Shown here: piece after piece, positions 7,509 to 15,264 of the stretch | Layout: every line of letters begins with the position of its first letter | How positions within the stretch are numbered: position 1 is the stretch's first letter | Assembly: GCA_040880025.1 (NCBI GenBank) | Contig: JBBDJD010000022.1 | Location: 248,001 to 312,000, forward strand | Reading direction: 5' to 3' | Source of the DNA: RCIO01 sp040880025 | GTDB lineage: Bacteria; Pseudomonadota; Alphaproteobacteria; Rhizobiales; Rhizobiaceae | DNA: 64,000 nt | Notes under the pieces: generated by a model | What the model was told of the DNA's origin: nothing | Seen by the model: the letters and a program-made list of their open reading frames with translations, nothing else | Database searches by the model: none | Translations under genes and position numbers: made by a program

Positions 7509-8672
7509 GTGCTCCATAGCAATCAGGTCACAAACCTTGGCACCACCCTTGGCCGCCAGGACGGAAAGGTATTTGGCATCCGGCAGCCGGATAGGCATTT
7601 TCATCTGTTTGCCATCGGACAGACCGGTACCGGCAAAACGACCCTCATCGCATCGTTGGTTCGCCAGGATATTGAGCATGGCCGCGGTTTCTGTCTGATC
7701 GACCCGCACGGCGATCTGGCGGCGAAAGTTGCGAGGATGGTCGGCGGTGACGGCGTTTATTGGAACGCCGCCGATCCCGCCTCACCATGCGGATATAACC
7801 CCCTTTCAAAGGTAGGGGCCAAATGGCGACCGCTGGTCGCGTCCGGGTTGGTGGAGACGCTGAAGAAGCAATGGCCGGACGCCTGGGGAGCAAGGATGGA
7901 ACACTTGCTTCGGTTTGCGGTGCTGGCGCTCTTGGAACGGGAGAATGCTACGCTAGCGGACATCCTGCCGCTCTATCTCGACAAGGAGTTCCGGAAAGAG
8001 GTCGTGGCCGGAATTACCGACGAACAGGTAAGGCACTTCTGGACCGTCGAATACGGCAAGCTGCGGTATCAGTTCACACTGGATGGCGTTTCGCCGATCG
8101 CGAACAAGCTCGGCGCCTTCTTGGCGCATCCGGTGGTGCGGAAGGCTGTCTGTGAGCCGGAGAAGCCGCTTCGCTTTCGTCAGATCATGGATGAGGGCGG
8201 GATGTTGGTCGTGAACCTCGCCAAAGGGCGGCTGGGAACGGACATCTCCAACGTGCTTGGTGGCATGGTCGTCTCGGGCATCGCCAGTGCTGCATACAGT
8301 CGGCAGGATCAGCCGCAGGAAGCGCGACGGCCGTTCTTCCTCTATGTGGACGAGTTTCACTCCTTCACCACATCCGCCTTCGCGGACATGCTGGCCGAGC
8401 TTCGCAAGTACGGCGTGGGCCTTGTGCTCACCACGCAGCATTTCGCGCGGATCGAGCCGGATGTGCGCGAGGCGATCCTTGGGAATGTCGGGACGCTGAT
8501 CTCCTTCCGCGTCGGCGCGACCGACGCCGCGCTTCTAGCCCGCCAGTTCGGTGAGGACGTGCCGCGTCCGCGCGATCTGGTCAACCTCGCCAACCACGAA
8601 TTGTTCATAAAGCTCATGGTGGACGGCGTGCAGACCAAGCCGTTTTCGTCCAGGACGCTGCCGCCGCCGTGA
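7509..8672 (+). CDS. TraD/HerA-like conjugation-type ATPase
   Basis: A 387-residue P-loop ATPase. Walker A is GQTGTGKTT (about residues 37-45), followed by FCLIDPHGDL; Walker B is FFLYVDEFH (about 275-283) followed by the sensor LTTQHF. This matches coupling proteins and HerA/VirD4-type ATPases that pump DNA (TraM-recognition / DUF87 group). No transmembrane segments and no other type IV secretion genes are visible, so it may act with a replication-relaxation protein or serve another element. The start is uncertain: GTG at 7509 is used, but the frame is open back to 7449 through the inverted repeat. Confidence 0.85.
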   Translation: MLHSNQVTNLGTTLGRQDGKVFGIRQPDRHFHLFAIGQTGTGKTTLIASLVRQDIEHGRGFCLIDPHGDLAAKVARMVGGDGVYWNAADPASPCGYNPLSKVGAKWRPLVASGLVETLKKQWPDAWGARMEHLLRFAVLALLERENATLADILPLYLDKEFRKEVVAGITDEQVRHFWTVEYGKLRYQFTLDGVSPIANKLGAFLAHPVVRKAVCEPEKPLRFRQIMDEGGMLVVNLAKGRLGTDISNVLGGMVVSGIASAAYSRQDQPQEARRPFFLYVDEFHSFTTSAFADMLAELRKYGVGLVLTTQHFARIEPDVREAILGNVGTLISFRVGATDAALLARQFGEDVPRPRDLVNLANHELFIKLMVDGVQTKPFSSRTLPPP

Positions 8673-8698
8673 TCGTCCCATCGCGGCTCGTTCCCTCG

Positions 8699-8728
8699 CC
8701 GCTTCGCTCGAATGGTCGAGCGAAGCGG
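8699..8728. repeat. 13-bp perfect hairpin upstream of DUF3768 gene
   Basis: CCGCTTCGCTCGA (8699-8711) and its exact complement (8716-8728) are separated by 4 bases. It lies between the ATPase stop and the Shine-Dalgarno of the next gene. It has no T-tract. It may act as a processing or attenuation structure between the two genes. Confidence 0.7.
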
Positions 8729-8749
8729 AAGAGAGAAGGAGTTCTTTCC

Positions 8750-9088
8750 ATGAGTTCTTTGGTCAAGGAGAACCAACGCATCAGCGTCCTGAACGACCAG
8801 CTGCGCAAGCTCCACCGGGGCGGTATGGTCGTCATCTCGCGGGGCATTGCAGCGCTCGATCGAAAGGTCTGGGCGAAGGTGATCGTGGCAGTAGCGGAGT
8901 TCGATAACTTCACGCCGGACAACGATCCATATGGCGAGCACGACTGCGCGGTGGTCGATGTCGATGGACTCAGGGTCATCTTCAAGATCGACTATTTTGA
9001 TCCGACCATGCTCCATCACTCCGATGATCCGACCGATCCCGCGAAGACCCGGCGGGTCATGACGATCGTGCTGGCGGAGGAGTATTGA
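8750..9088 (+). CDS. DUF3768 domain protein
   Basis: A 112-residue protein. The middle carries FDNFTPDNDPYGEHDC and DGLRVIFKIDYFD, the signature region of DUF3768, a small family of unknown function common on alphaproteobacterial plasmids and islands. The start at 8750 is preceded by AAGGAG at good spacing, which excludes the upstream in-frame codon at 8669 inside the hairpin region. It follows the ATPase gene on the same strand, and a terminator-like hairpin follows the stop. Function unknown. Confidence 0.85.
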   Translation: MSSLVKENQRISVLNDQLRKLHRGGMVVISRGIAALDRKVWAKVIVAVAEFDNFTPDNDPYGEHDCAVVDVDGLRVIFKIDYFDPTMLHHSDDPTDPAKTRRVMTIVLAEEY

Positions 9089-9105
9089 GGCGGAAGCCTC
9101 CAATT

Positions 9106-9130
9106 ACAGCACCCGCTTGACGGGTGCTGT
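9106..9130 (+). terminator. Terminator-like hairpin after DUF3768 gene
   Basis: ACAGCACCCG (9106-9115) pairs exactly with CGGGTGCTGT (9121-9130) over a 5-base loop, 17 bases after the stop. The T-tract is poor (ATCATG), so termination may be partial. Confidence 0.55.
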
Positions 9131-9131
9131 A

Positions 9132-9422
9132 TCATGTCGATTCGCCTCTCGGATAGCGCCTAAAACGCGGCCGATTGGTGGGGGTGGCCTCTATTGATGC
9201 CGCTAAAGTATGTCCAGTGAACGCAGGGTCGGTTTTGGGACTTGTACCGCGCCGAGTTCAACGGAGGCTCCAAACCTCGAGAAGGTGGAGACATTACTAG
9301 CAAGACGCCGAAGATTGCCCGTGAAACGGCCTCCGGAAAACCCCGCGCTATTCATTGGTACGACCTATGATATTTATGGAATACCAACCAATAATCCCAA
9401 TACCAGACTGGGAGCCCAACAT
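9132..9422. other. Gene-free, AT-richer leader before folE
   Basis: An upstream frame continuous with folE from 9210 exists, but its translation (many Arg and Pro, no family similarity) does not look like protein. The last 100 bases are AT-rich and probably hold the folE promoter; I could not place clear -35/-10 boxes. No pterin or preQ1 riboswitch pattern was recognised. Confidence 0.4.
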
Positions 9423-10019
9423 ATGACCAACAGCGAAAATTCGACTGAATTTGACCAACCGTCGGTGCAAGAGGTTGAACAAGCGATACGAACCCTCATT
9501 CGATGGGCGGGTGATAATCCATCTAGAGAGGGGTTGGGAGAAACCCCGAAGCGTGTTGCGCGTGCATATAACCATTGGTTCAAAGGGTACTCAATTGATG
9601 CAATAGAGATGCTAAATCGCACCTTTGAAGAAACCGACGGCTACCACGGGTTGATCGTACTAAAGAATGTTGAGTTCTACAGCTTTTGCGAGCACCATAT
9701 CGCGCCGATAGTCGGCAGGGCACACATAGGATATGTGCCGAATGGCAGAGTCGTCGGAATCTCCAAGATTGCAAGACTTGTCGAGGTATATTCAAAGCGG
9801 TTACAAATTCAAGAGCGGATGACTCAGCAAATTGCCAATACTCTGATGGATGCGCTCAAGCCATGCGGCGTAGCGGTTGTTATAGTTGCCGAACATCACT
9901 GCATGATAAGCAGGGGCGTCGCGAAGCATGGAGCTCTAATGGAAACAAAAGCATTACTCGGCTGCCTCGCAACAGACGAGAAATATCACCAAGAGTTTCT
10001 GAGTTCTTGCTTACCGTAA
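9423..10019 (+). CDS. folE: GTP cyclohydrolase I (FolE-type)
   Basis: A 198-residue enzyme that converts GTP to 7,8-dihydroneopterin triphosphate. Zinc ligands are all present: Cys89 and His92 in FCEHH, and Cys160 in EHHCMISRG. The strongly conserved core GISKIARLVEVYSKRLQIQE is intact, so the enzyme should be active. The start at 9423 fits the family length. The gene is lower in GC than the flanking core genome and converges on the five-gene operon encoding a PTPS-like protein, aminotransferase, cyclase-like protein, deaminase and methyltransferase. This suggests a dedicated pterin or deazapurine supply rather than folate housekeeping. Confidence 0.95.
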   Translation: MTNSENSTEFDQPSVQEVEQAIRTLIRWAGDNPSREGLGETPKRVARAYNHWFKGYSIDAIEMLNRTFEETDGYHGLIVLKNVEFYSFCEHHIAPIVGRAHIGYVPNGRVVGISKIARLVEVYSKRLQIQERMTQQIANTLMDALKPCGVAVVIVAEHHCMISRGVAKHGALMETKALLGCLATDEKYHQEFLSSCLP

Positions 10020-10053
10020 GAAAAAACAAACAGATAGTAACAATAGAGAAAGA

Positions 10054-10686
10054 TCATTTTTCCGATAATTTCTTACAAATGGCTACGGCGAAACCATGAT
10101 TATGCGGCTCACCGTGGTCGGCATCCAATTCTACCCTTTCCTCATAGAAGCGAAGATAGTAATTTGAAGGTATCAATGACAACAACTCACCCGGCCGAAA
10201 ATATGTCTTAATCGCTCCACTGTATTCACTTTTCGCTCCGCCACCGGAATAAGCAGGGTCTTCTACCGTGTGAACTTGTACAAATACCCATGCGCCTGCC
10301 CTAAGTTTCTCCAACATTTGTGAAATGCTGCTAATAGCGTCGCTCCTCCAAAGGTGATCGAACAAGGTAACGGAAACTATCAAATCATAGGCCCCATAGT
10401 TCAATTTCAATTCGGACACGTCGCCACAAAATGTCCGAATTTTATCCGCGACGCCAACTCTTTGCGCCCTTCTAAGAAGCTTCGACAGGCCCACAGACGA
10501 TTTATCTACACAGTCTAATTTATCTACGTGTTTTACAATGTGAAGTGCGTCTCTTCCGTCTCCGCAACCCAACTCCAAGGCTACGGATTGGCTATGTAGC
10601 TGAGAAAGTACTTTTTCCAAGCCTGGTGTCAACTCAACACCGAAGCTCGCCTCATCTTGGCTGTAGATGCGGTTAAAATCAACCAT
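10054..10686 (-). CDS. Class I SAM-dependent methyltransferase
   Basis: A 210-residue protein. Motif I ALELGCGDGRDAL lies at about residues 36-48, followed by an acidic residue in KLDCVDKSS and a motif IV-like region YDLIVSVTLFDHLW. These show a Rossmann-fold methyltransferase of the small-molecule type. The start at 10686 gives an 8-base overlap (ATGGTTGA) with the stop of the upstream deaminase; an ATG at 10761 would overlap it by 83 bases. It is the last gene of the five-gene operon, and its stop lies 34 bases from the folE stop. The substrate is unknown; a pterin, amine or nucleoside intermediate made by this cluster is inferred. Confidence 0.88.
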   Translation of the reverse strand: MVDFNRIYSQDEASFGVELTPGLEKVLSQLHSQSVALELGCGDGRDALHIVKHVDKLDCVDKSSVGLSKLLRRAQRVGVADKIRTFCGDVSELKLNYGAYDLIVSVTLFDHLWRSDAISSISQMLEKLRAGAWVFVQVHTVEDPAYSGGGAKSEYSGAIKTYFRPGELLSLIPSNYYLRFYEERVELDADHGEPHNHGFAVAICKKLSEK

Positions 10687-11212
10687 CGCCAAGGTCACCG
10701 TTCGCTGCAACCACCGCGCCTGCATACCGTGACAGTCTAGAGCCTCGGTACTTTGTTTCATATTCCCTTAGCAGACGTAAACTAGCCTCCCTATAATTGA
10801 ATTCTGCGGAAGACATCGAAAGTCCTTCGATAAAACGATCTCTACAAACAATATCTATGTTGTCAGGCATACCGTCCTTAGTGACATTAACACACCATAG
10901 GGAACCGTCGGGTTGCGCTCTAGCTGCGAATACAATTTGAGAAATACCCGCATTGCGCGCGGCCCCCAAGCACATTACACAGGGTTCAAGCGTGGTGTAC
11001 AAAACAGCGTCAAACAAATCGCCAATTGCCTCTGCGCTCTTGAGGCATTCGATTTCTGCATGATCTAAGCTCGACGATCCCGAATCGCTATAACCAACAG
11101 CCACAATGCTTCCTGCTAGCGTTATGCACGCAGCAACTGGGAACCGACCCTTATCAAGGTTCTCTCGGGCGAGAGACAATGCATATTCCATAGCATCAGT
11201 CTTCATCGGCAT
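10679..11212 (-). CDS. TadA/guanine-deaminase-like zinc deaminase
   Basis: A 177-residue protein of the cytidine/nucleobase deaminase fold. Zinc and catalytic residues are present: H51-A-E53 in DHAEIECL and the two cysteines in TTLEPCVMCLGAARNAGIS. The spacing and TLEPCVMC resemble TadA and guanine deaminase more than cytidine deaminases. The start overlaps the end of the upstream cyclase-like gene, either ATG at 11212 or 11206; neither has a clear ribosome site, so coupling is likely. In this context it could deaminate a pterin, guanine-type base or tRNA. The chromosomal tadA is expected elsewhere, so this is probably a specialised copy. Confidence 0.88.
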   Translation of the reverse strand: MPMKTDAMEYALSLARENLDKGRFPVAACITLAGSIVAVGYSDSGSSSLDHAEIECLKSAEAIGDLFDAVLYTTLEPCVMCLGAARNAGISQIVFAARAQPDGSLWCVNVTKDGMPDNIDIVCRDRFIEGLSMSSAEFNYREASLRLLREYETKYRGSRLSRYAGAVVAANGDLGDG

Positions 11213-12533
11213 TTGATTTCGTGCGTCCAAACAGTTTTCCAGCTCGCGCTAACGCACGGCTCACTGGTGGCGTAGACAGGTTTACGATAATACCGACAAC
11301 GACTGTTCCTACAATGCCTGTCATCCAGCGCGTAGTGCTGCTTAGCTCAAACCACCAGGTCACCGCAACCTCGATCGTGGCAACCGCGAAATCGTATGCG
11401 ATCAGCGTGGAAACATAGATAAGACTCCATAAGCTGATATAGCTTTCCGCCAATAAAATCAGCAGAACGGCAATAATTCCATTCTTACCAGAAATGTACC
11501 GAAGCATAGAGCTGCTAGCGGGGTAAGAGGTAGTAGCGGGTATCTGTAAACCGTCGCTTAGCGCCACCGCGAGGGAGCGAACGTACTCAGACATAAATCG
11601 CCCATACTCAGACGTACACCACATTGTGACGTTGACGTTATCTTGTTCGAAATCAAAAAGATTCCAACTACCATCACTTTTCTGCCTTTCAGAGATGAGG
11701 CGGAATATATCCGTCAAGGTCCCATAATGCCGCGAAAAATCATGCGCAAGCAGAACGTTGCCAACATCTACCAACGTATTTGAATGAAAAACGGTGTGTC
11801 CAGGCGCTGCCTTGGCAACGTATGATTCCACGTCCACCCTCCACTGATCTCTGTGAGCAAGGATATAGTCAACGGTCCCGGAGACGTGCTGCGCACCCAT
11901 GTCCTTCCCGACGCGTAGCAAGCAAAGCGATGCCCTCGCAGAATTACCGACGTCTGTCGGTGCGCCTGGTCTAAATCCCCACCCAAGGTCGTCGTTCCGG
12001 GTGCTCAGGAGAAACTTGGACGCTCTTGACAGACTATGAGTTGAATCTCCCTCTGTAGCCAAGCTGAGTCCGTGGATAGCATAGTAGGTAGCAATAATTC
12101 GGGAGTTCGCGCCTTCTGGAAGCCCGGGTTCCACCCCCCAGCCCCCGTCTCTATTTTGGGAATCAATGAGCCATCTTGTAGCTCTTATCAGCGCCGAGTT
12201 AAGGCGTTGGGTTTGAGCGAACAAGCCAACGTTCCCTTTGGCCTTCTCCAGCGCCCGTAGCGCGTGGCCTGTCGACATTGTAGAGCTGTGTTGCCCTCCT
12301 GCGGTTAGAGGCCAGCCGCCATCTTGGGACTGGCTTGTTAAAAGAAATGAAATCAACAGACGGGTGTCTTTTAGCGATACCAAAGATGGACTAGACGCGG
12401 ATAGGACAAAGTCCAAAACCTCCGCCGTGGTCCAACAACCGGTTGGGTCGTTTGGTTCTACAGCCGGTATACCACCGTCTTCTGTTCGAAACGTAAGCAA
12501 GAACTCCGCTGCTTTTTCCCACCGCGCACTCAT
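11196..12533 (-). CDS. Squalene-cyclase/prenyltransferase-like repeat protein with membrane tail
   Basis: A 445-residue protein. Residues 1-340 contain alpha-alpha-barrel repeats with QW-like motifs: QDGGW (70-74), RDGGW (128-132), DDLGW (181-185) and SDGSW (286-290). I see no DxDD or other clear catalytic acid motif of terpene cyclases, so it may bind rather than cyclise a substrate. The C-terminus has about three hydrophobic segments (near 351-372, 374-396 and 403-419) followed by a basic tail, suggesting membrane anchoring. It overlaps the aminotransferase stop by ATGA and runs 17 bases into the deaminase gene. Presence in an operon with pterin enzymes is unusual. Confidence 0.8.
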   Translation of the reverse strand: MSARWEKAAEFLLTFRTEDGGIPAVEPNDPTGCWTTAEVLDFVLSASSPSLVSLKDTRLLISFLLTSQSQDGGWPLTAGGQHSSTMSTGHALRALEKAKGNVGLFAQTQRLNSALIRATRWLIDSQNRDGGWGVEPGLPEGANSRIIATYYAIHGLSLATEGDSTHSLSRASKFLLSTRNDDLGWGFRPGAPTDVGNSARASLCLLRVGKDMGAQHVSGTVDYILAHRDQWRVDVESYVAKAAPGHTVFHSNTLVDVGNVLLAHDFSRHYGTLTDIFRLISERQKSDGSWNLFDFEQDNVNVTMWCTSEYGRFMSEYVRSLAVALSDGLQIPATTSYPASSSMLRYISGKNGIIAVLLILLAESYISLWSLIYVSTLIAYDFAVATIEVAVTWWFELSSTTRWMTGIVGTVVVGIIVNLSTPPVSRALARAGKLFGRTKSNADED

Positions 12534-13861
12534 CGTGATTCCACCGACACAACTGCATGAGAAATCGCATCTGCAGCAAATTGTATCTCTCGATCCCCGA
12601 TGGTAACTGGCGGCGCAAGGCCGATAACGTTGGCGTAAGGCAGGCCTGTTTGAATTGCGACCAAGCCATTGCACAGCAAATGACGAACGACTTGACTTGT
12701 CTTGTGGAAGGCGACCCCGTCTCTATGTCCGATTTCCACCGCACACATAAGGCCGTCGCCGCGTACATCTGTTACCGATCCGCTTCGTGATAAAGCAGAA
12801 GTCAGAGCATTTAGCAGACGCGAGCCAGTGTCTTTCGAACGAGCAGGAATATCTTGTCGAATGTGTTCACGAACAGTTGCAATAGCGGCCGAAACACCCA
12901 GCGGATTTGCGCTAAACGTTGAACCATGCAGTGGCACAAGAGCGTCGGAGCGGAACGACGAAGAAAGGGCTTTCGTCATTACACAAGCTGCTATCTGGAA
13001 ACCATTTGCCATTGCCTTTCCGAAACAGATTGCGTCGGGTTCAGCGCCGGCATTGATCGACCGGGCATTGACACCGCTGCGCCCAAAACCACAGAAGATC
13101 TCGTCGGCTATGAGCGGAATACCGAATTCTATCGATACTTCTTTAAGAAGAAGCTGAAAGCCAGAAGGAGGGAACAAGTATCCACCGGTTCCCATTGCCG
13201 GCTCAAATATTATGGCGGCGTATTCCACGCCCGAATTTTTGTCGCTCCGAATAGATTCGGAAATATTTTCCCTTAGTGCGTCTAGATCCTCCGGTGACTC
13301 GGGATATGGAAACCAACGCGAGTTGTTTGTCAGCTTCCCGAACGGTCCCGAGAGTGCCTCGTGCGCTGTGACATTTAGGGCGCCCAACGACTGACCATGG
13401 AACCCCCTTGAGAACGAAATGAACCGATGTCTGCCGGTGCGCAGGATGCAAGCCTTGAGGGCAATATCGATGGCCTCTGAACCCGAAACAGCGAAAGAAA
13501 CGCCCCAAAAATCATCGCTCAAATCCAATCGGGACAAAATGCTTTCTGCGAGAATAACTCTGCCCGCAGACGGGAATAACTCCCCCATTGAATGATGCAG
13601 GTTACCTGTTTGTTCGATCACAGCTTGCACGACGCTCGGATCGTTATGGCCTAGCAAGCACGCGCCAAAGCCCGAAGTAAAATCCAAGAACACATTATCG
13701 TCTTCGTCTCGAACAATATGGCCTCGTGCTTCCTTCCAAAAGATCGTTTGATCCGGTTCCGCAAATCTAGTCAGGTGGTTTACTTCGCATCGCTGCGATC
13801 TGCGAACGAGAGCGTTTGAGCTGGTAAGATTCTTTATACCTATATCGAGTGCGTATTTCAT
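12530..13861 (-). CDS. Class III PLP-dependent aminotransferase
   Basis: A 443-residue protein. The PLP lysine is K282 in CFGKAMANGF; Asp253 in IADEIFCGFGRSG contacts the pyridine ring, and FHGQSLGALNVT and HGSTFSANPLG are typical of the GABA/ornithine/diaminobutyrate aminotransferase fold. It transfers an amino group to an aldehyde or ketone on a pathway intermediate; the substrate cannot be deduced. The start at 13861 overlaps the upstream PTPS-like stop by ATGA, and its own stop overlaps the cyclase-like start by ATGA. It therefore sits inside a tightly coupled operon. Confidence 0.93.
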   Translation of the reverse strand: MKYALDIGIKNLTSSNALVRRSQRCEVNHLTRFAEPDQTIFWKEARGHIVRDEDDNVFLDFTSGFGACLLGHNDPSVVQAVIEQTGNLHHSMGELFPSAGRVILAESILSRLDLSDDFWGVSFAVSGSEAIDIALKACILRTGRHRFISFSRGFHGQSLGALNVTAHEALSGPFGKLTNNSRWFPYPESPEDLDALRENISESIRSDKNSGVEYAAIIFEPAMGTGGYLFPPSGFQLLLKEVSIEFGIPLIADEIFCGFGRSGVNARSINAGAEPDAICFGKAMANGFQIAACVMTKALSSSFRSDALVPLHGSTFSANPLGVSAAIATVREHIRQDIPARSKDTGSRLLNALTSALSRSGSVTDVRGDGLMCAVEIGHRDGVAFHKTSQVVRHLLCNGLVAIQTGLPYANVIGLAPPVTIGDREIQFAADAISHAVVSVESR

Positions 13862-14337
13862 CTCATCGAGCACTCCGCGAACGCACTTTGCCCAGGACTT
13901 TCGGAGATTGTTAGGCGTACATAGTCCAGCCGTCTGATCAACTCGTCCTGTAAAAGCGATAGAAACTCGTTTAAGATAGTTCCGGAGAGTATTTCCGTCG
14001 AAGAGTTTACGGCATCGACAAACACACAGTGGCTCGTTGGAAGCACAAAATGCATCGAGCCGCACTCGACGGTTGTTGAATCGCCTTTAACGCGAACTGT
14101 TATGTATGGCGACTGCAACGGCACTAGGGTTTTGTGATTGTATTTCTGAATAACAGACTTGATTGCCGGTTTAATATCGCGGAAGTCAACTAATATACCC
14201 TCACTGTCCAAGTCGCCTGTCATGGCGAGGGAAAGCTGGTAAGAGTGTCCGCTCAATTCCTCAAGCACGCCACCGCTCGTCACAAAGTGCGCAGCGGAGA
14301 AACTGAGATCCTCCCTGTTGAGAACGATGCCCGCCAT
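13858..14337 (-). CDS. PTPS/QueD-family 6-pyruvoyltetrahydropterin synthase-like protein
   Basis: A 159-residue protein, first gene of the operon. It shows FSAAHF (His17 zinc ligand), ELSGHSY (His31 ligand), VDFRDIK, YNHKTL and a terminal ESPGQSAFAE. In typical PTPS/QueD the central motif is HGH; here the first His is Ser29, so one zinc ligand is missing. The catalytic Cys of PTPS-II/QueD is absent, and Glu26 lies three residues before the motif, as in PTPS-III proteins that make 6-hydroxymethyl-dihydropterin. It may use the FolE product in the same cluster; activity is uncertain because of the ligand change. No queE or queC is visible nearby. Confidence 0.85.
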   Translation of the reverse strand: MAGIVLNREDLSFSAAHFVTSGGVLEELSGHSYQLSLAMTGDLDSEGILVDFRDIKPAIKSVIQKYNHKTLVPLQSPYITVRVKGDSTTVECGSMHFVLPTSHCVFVDAVNSSTEILSGTILNEFLSLLQDELIRRLDYVRLTISESPGQSAFAECSMR

Positions 14338-14400
14338 CTGGTTGGTTTCTTATCCGCCCCGTTTCCTTCGTTCTACAAGCTGTGATATTATTTATTAACC
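14338..14400. promoter_or_regulatory. Divergent promoter region, PTPS operon and FMN-binding protein
   Basis: This 63-base AT-rich gap separates the two divergent transcripts and must hold both promoters. A TATTAT-like -10 is visible near 14387 for the rightward gene. I could not define a convincing -35 box for either direction. Confidence 0.4.
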
Positions 14401-14415
14401 ATGGAGGTATTGCCG

Positions 14416-14871
14416 GTGGAAATCAAGGATTTTGAGCTGATCAAACGGATCGTTGCTGCACCTGGTGCTGCGGCTTTGGCAGTTGGGGCCGGAAACGAGA
14501 TTCATGTTGCCATGATGCATTATTCGTTCGCGGATGATTTGTCGGCATTTTATTTCTCTACGGATCAAAACAGCAGAAAGGTTGCGTTGATTCGCGCATC
14601 TGGGAAACGCGGCCCAGCTTCGCTAGCAATTGGCACGCGGGATGAGGACAGTCAGTTCGTGCAGGTGGACGGGCAGTGTATGGTACTACAGGGAGGTGTG
14701 CCGGAAGATATAAAGGATAGGCATTTGGATAGAAATCCGTCGGCGGCGGAATTCAAGGATGATCCGGATACGGTGTACCTAAAATTTACGCCGGAACGCG
14801 GTGTCTTGACCGATTATTCTCGCGGGGAATTTCAGATTCCTTTTTCGTCCCTTATGGAAGCTAAGGGGTAG
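14416..14871 (+). CDS. Pyridoxamine 5'-phosphate oxidase-like FMN-binding split-barrel protein
   Basis: A 151-residue protein. FYFSTDQNSRKVALIRASGK and the following QVDGQCMVLQGG match the split-barrel flavin fold shared by PNPOx-like proteins. The GTG at 14416 is preceded by GGAGGT seven bases upstream; the ATG at 14401 has no ribosome site, so GTG is chosen. Family members bind FMN or F420 and reduce or oxidise small substrates, or act as stress proteins. It is divergent from the PTPS operon and shares its control region, so it may belong to the same pathway, but this is inference. Confidence 0.8.
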   Translation: MEIKDFELIKRIVAAPGAAALAVGAGNEIHVAMMHYSFADDLSAFYFSTDQNSRKVALIRASGKRGPASLAIGTRDEDSQFVQVDGQCMVLQGGVPEDIKDRHLDRNPSAAEFKDDPDTVYLKFTPERGVLTDYSRGEFQIPFSSLMEAKG

Positions 14872-15264
14872 AGGCGCTAAAGCTCTGAATCGAAAGTGGG
14901 TGCCGTGGTTCCCGTACATCATCGACTAACCCAATTGTCCTTCGTTGCGCGACGCTTTTCCTACGGAGATCAAAAGACCTCAGGATGTGGAACCCGCGGG
15001 GCCGCTCGTGATCGATCGGCAGGAGTGTCGGGAGCGTTCAGCAGAAGCGTACTAAAGTCATACCCGACCTCGTCGCTATCCGACAGACACGGCACTGGTC
15101 GAGTCTGACCCGCTGAGGTTGGCCGCCTTCACCATCCCACCAATGTGTTGGTGAGAGTTATGGCAAGATCGTCCGTAGTTCCTTCAGCTAGTGCACCCAA
15201 TCCATGCAGCGTCGTATTCTGAGCATTGCAAAGCCAATTCCCGACAACGGCGTTGTCGGAAACT
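14872..15264. other. Gene-free stretch between cluster and integrase
   Basis: No convincing gene, tRNA or hairpin terminator was seen. Short frames here have no recognisable protein pattern. It may contain decayed sequence at the end of the island cargo. Confidence 0.5.

Noticed and set aside
9423..14337. preQ0/deazapurine DNA modification (dpd) cluster
   Set aside because: QueE, QueC and the DpdA-type transglycosylase are absent from the window, so this label is not supported.
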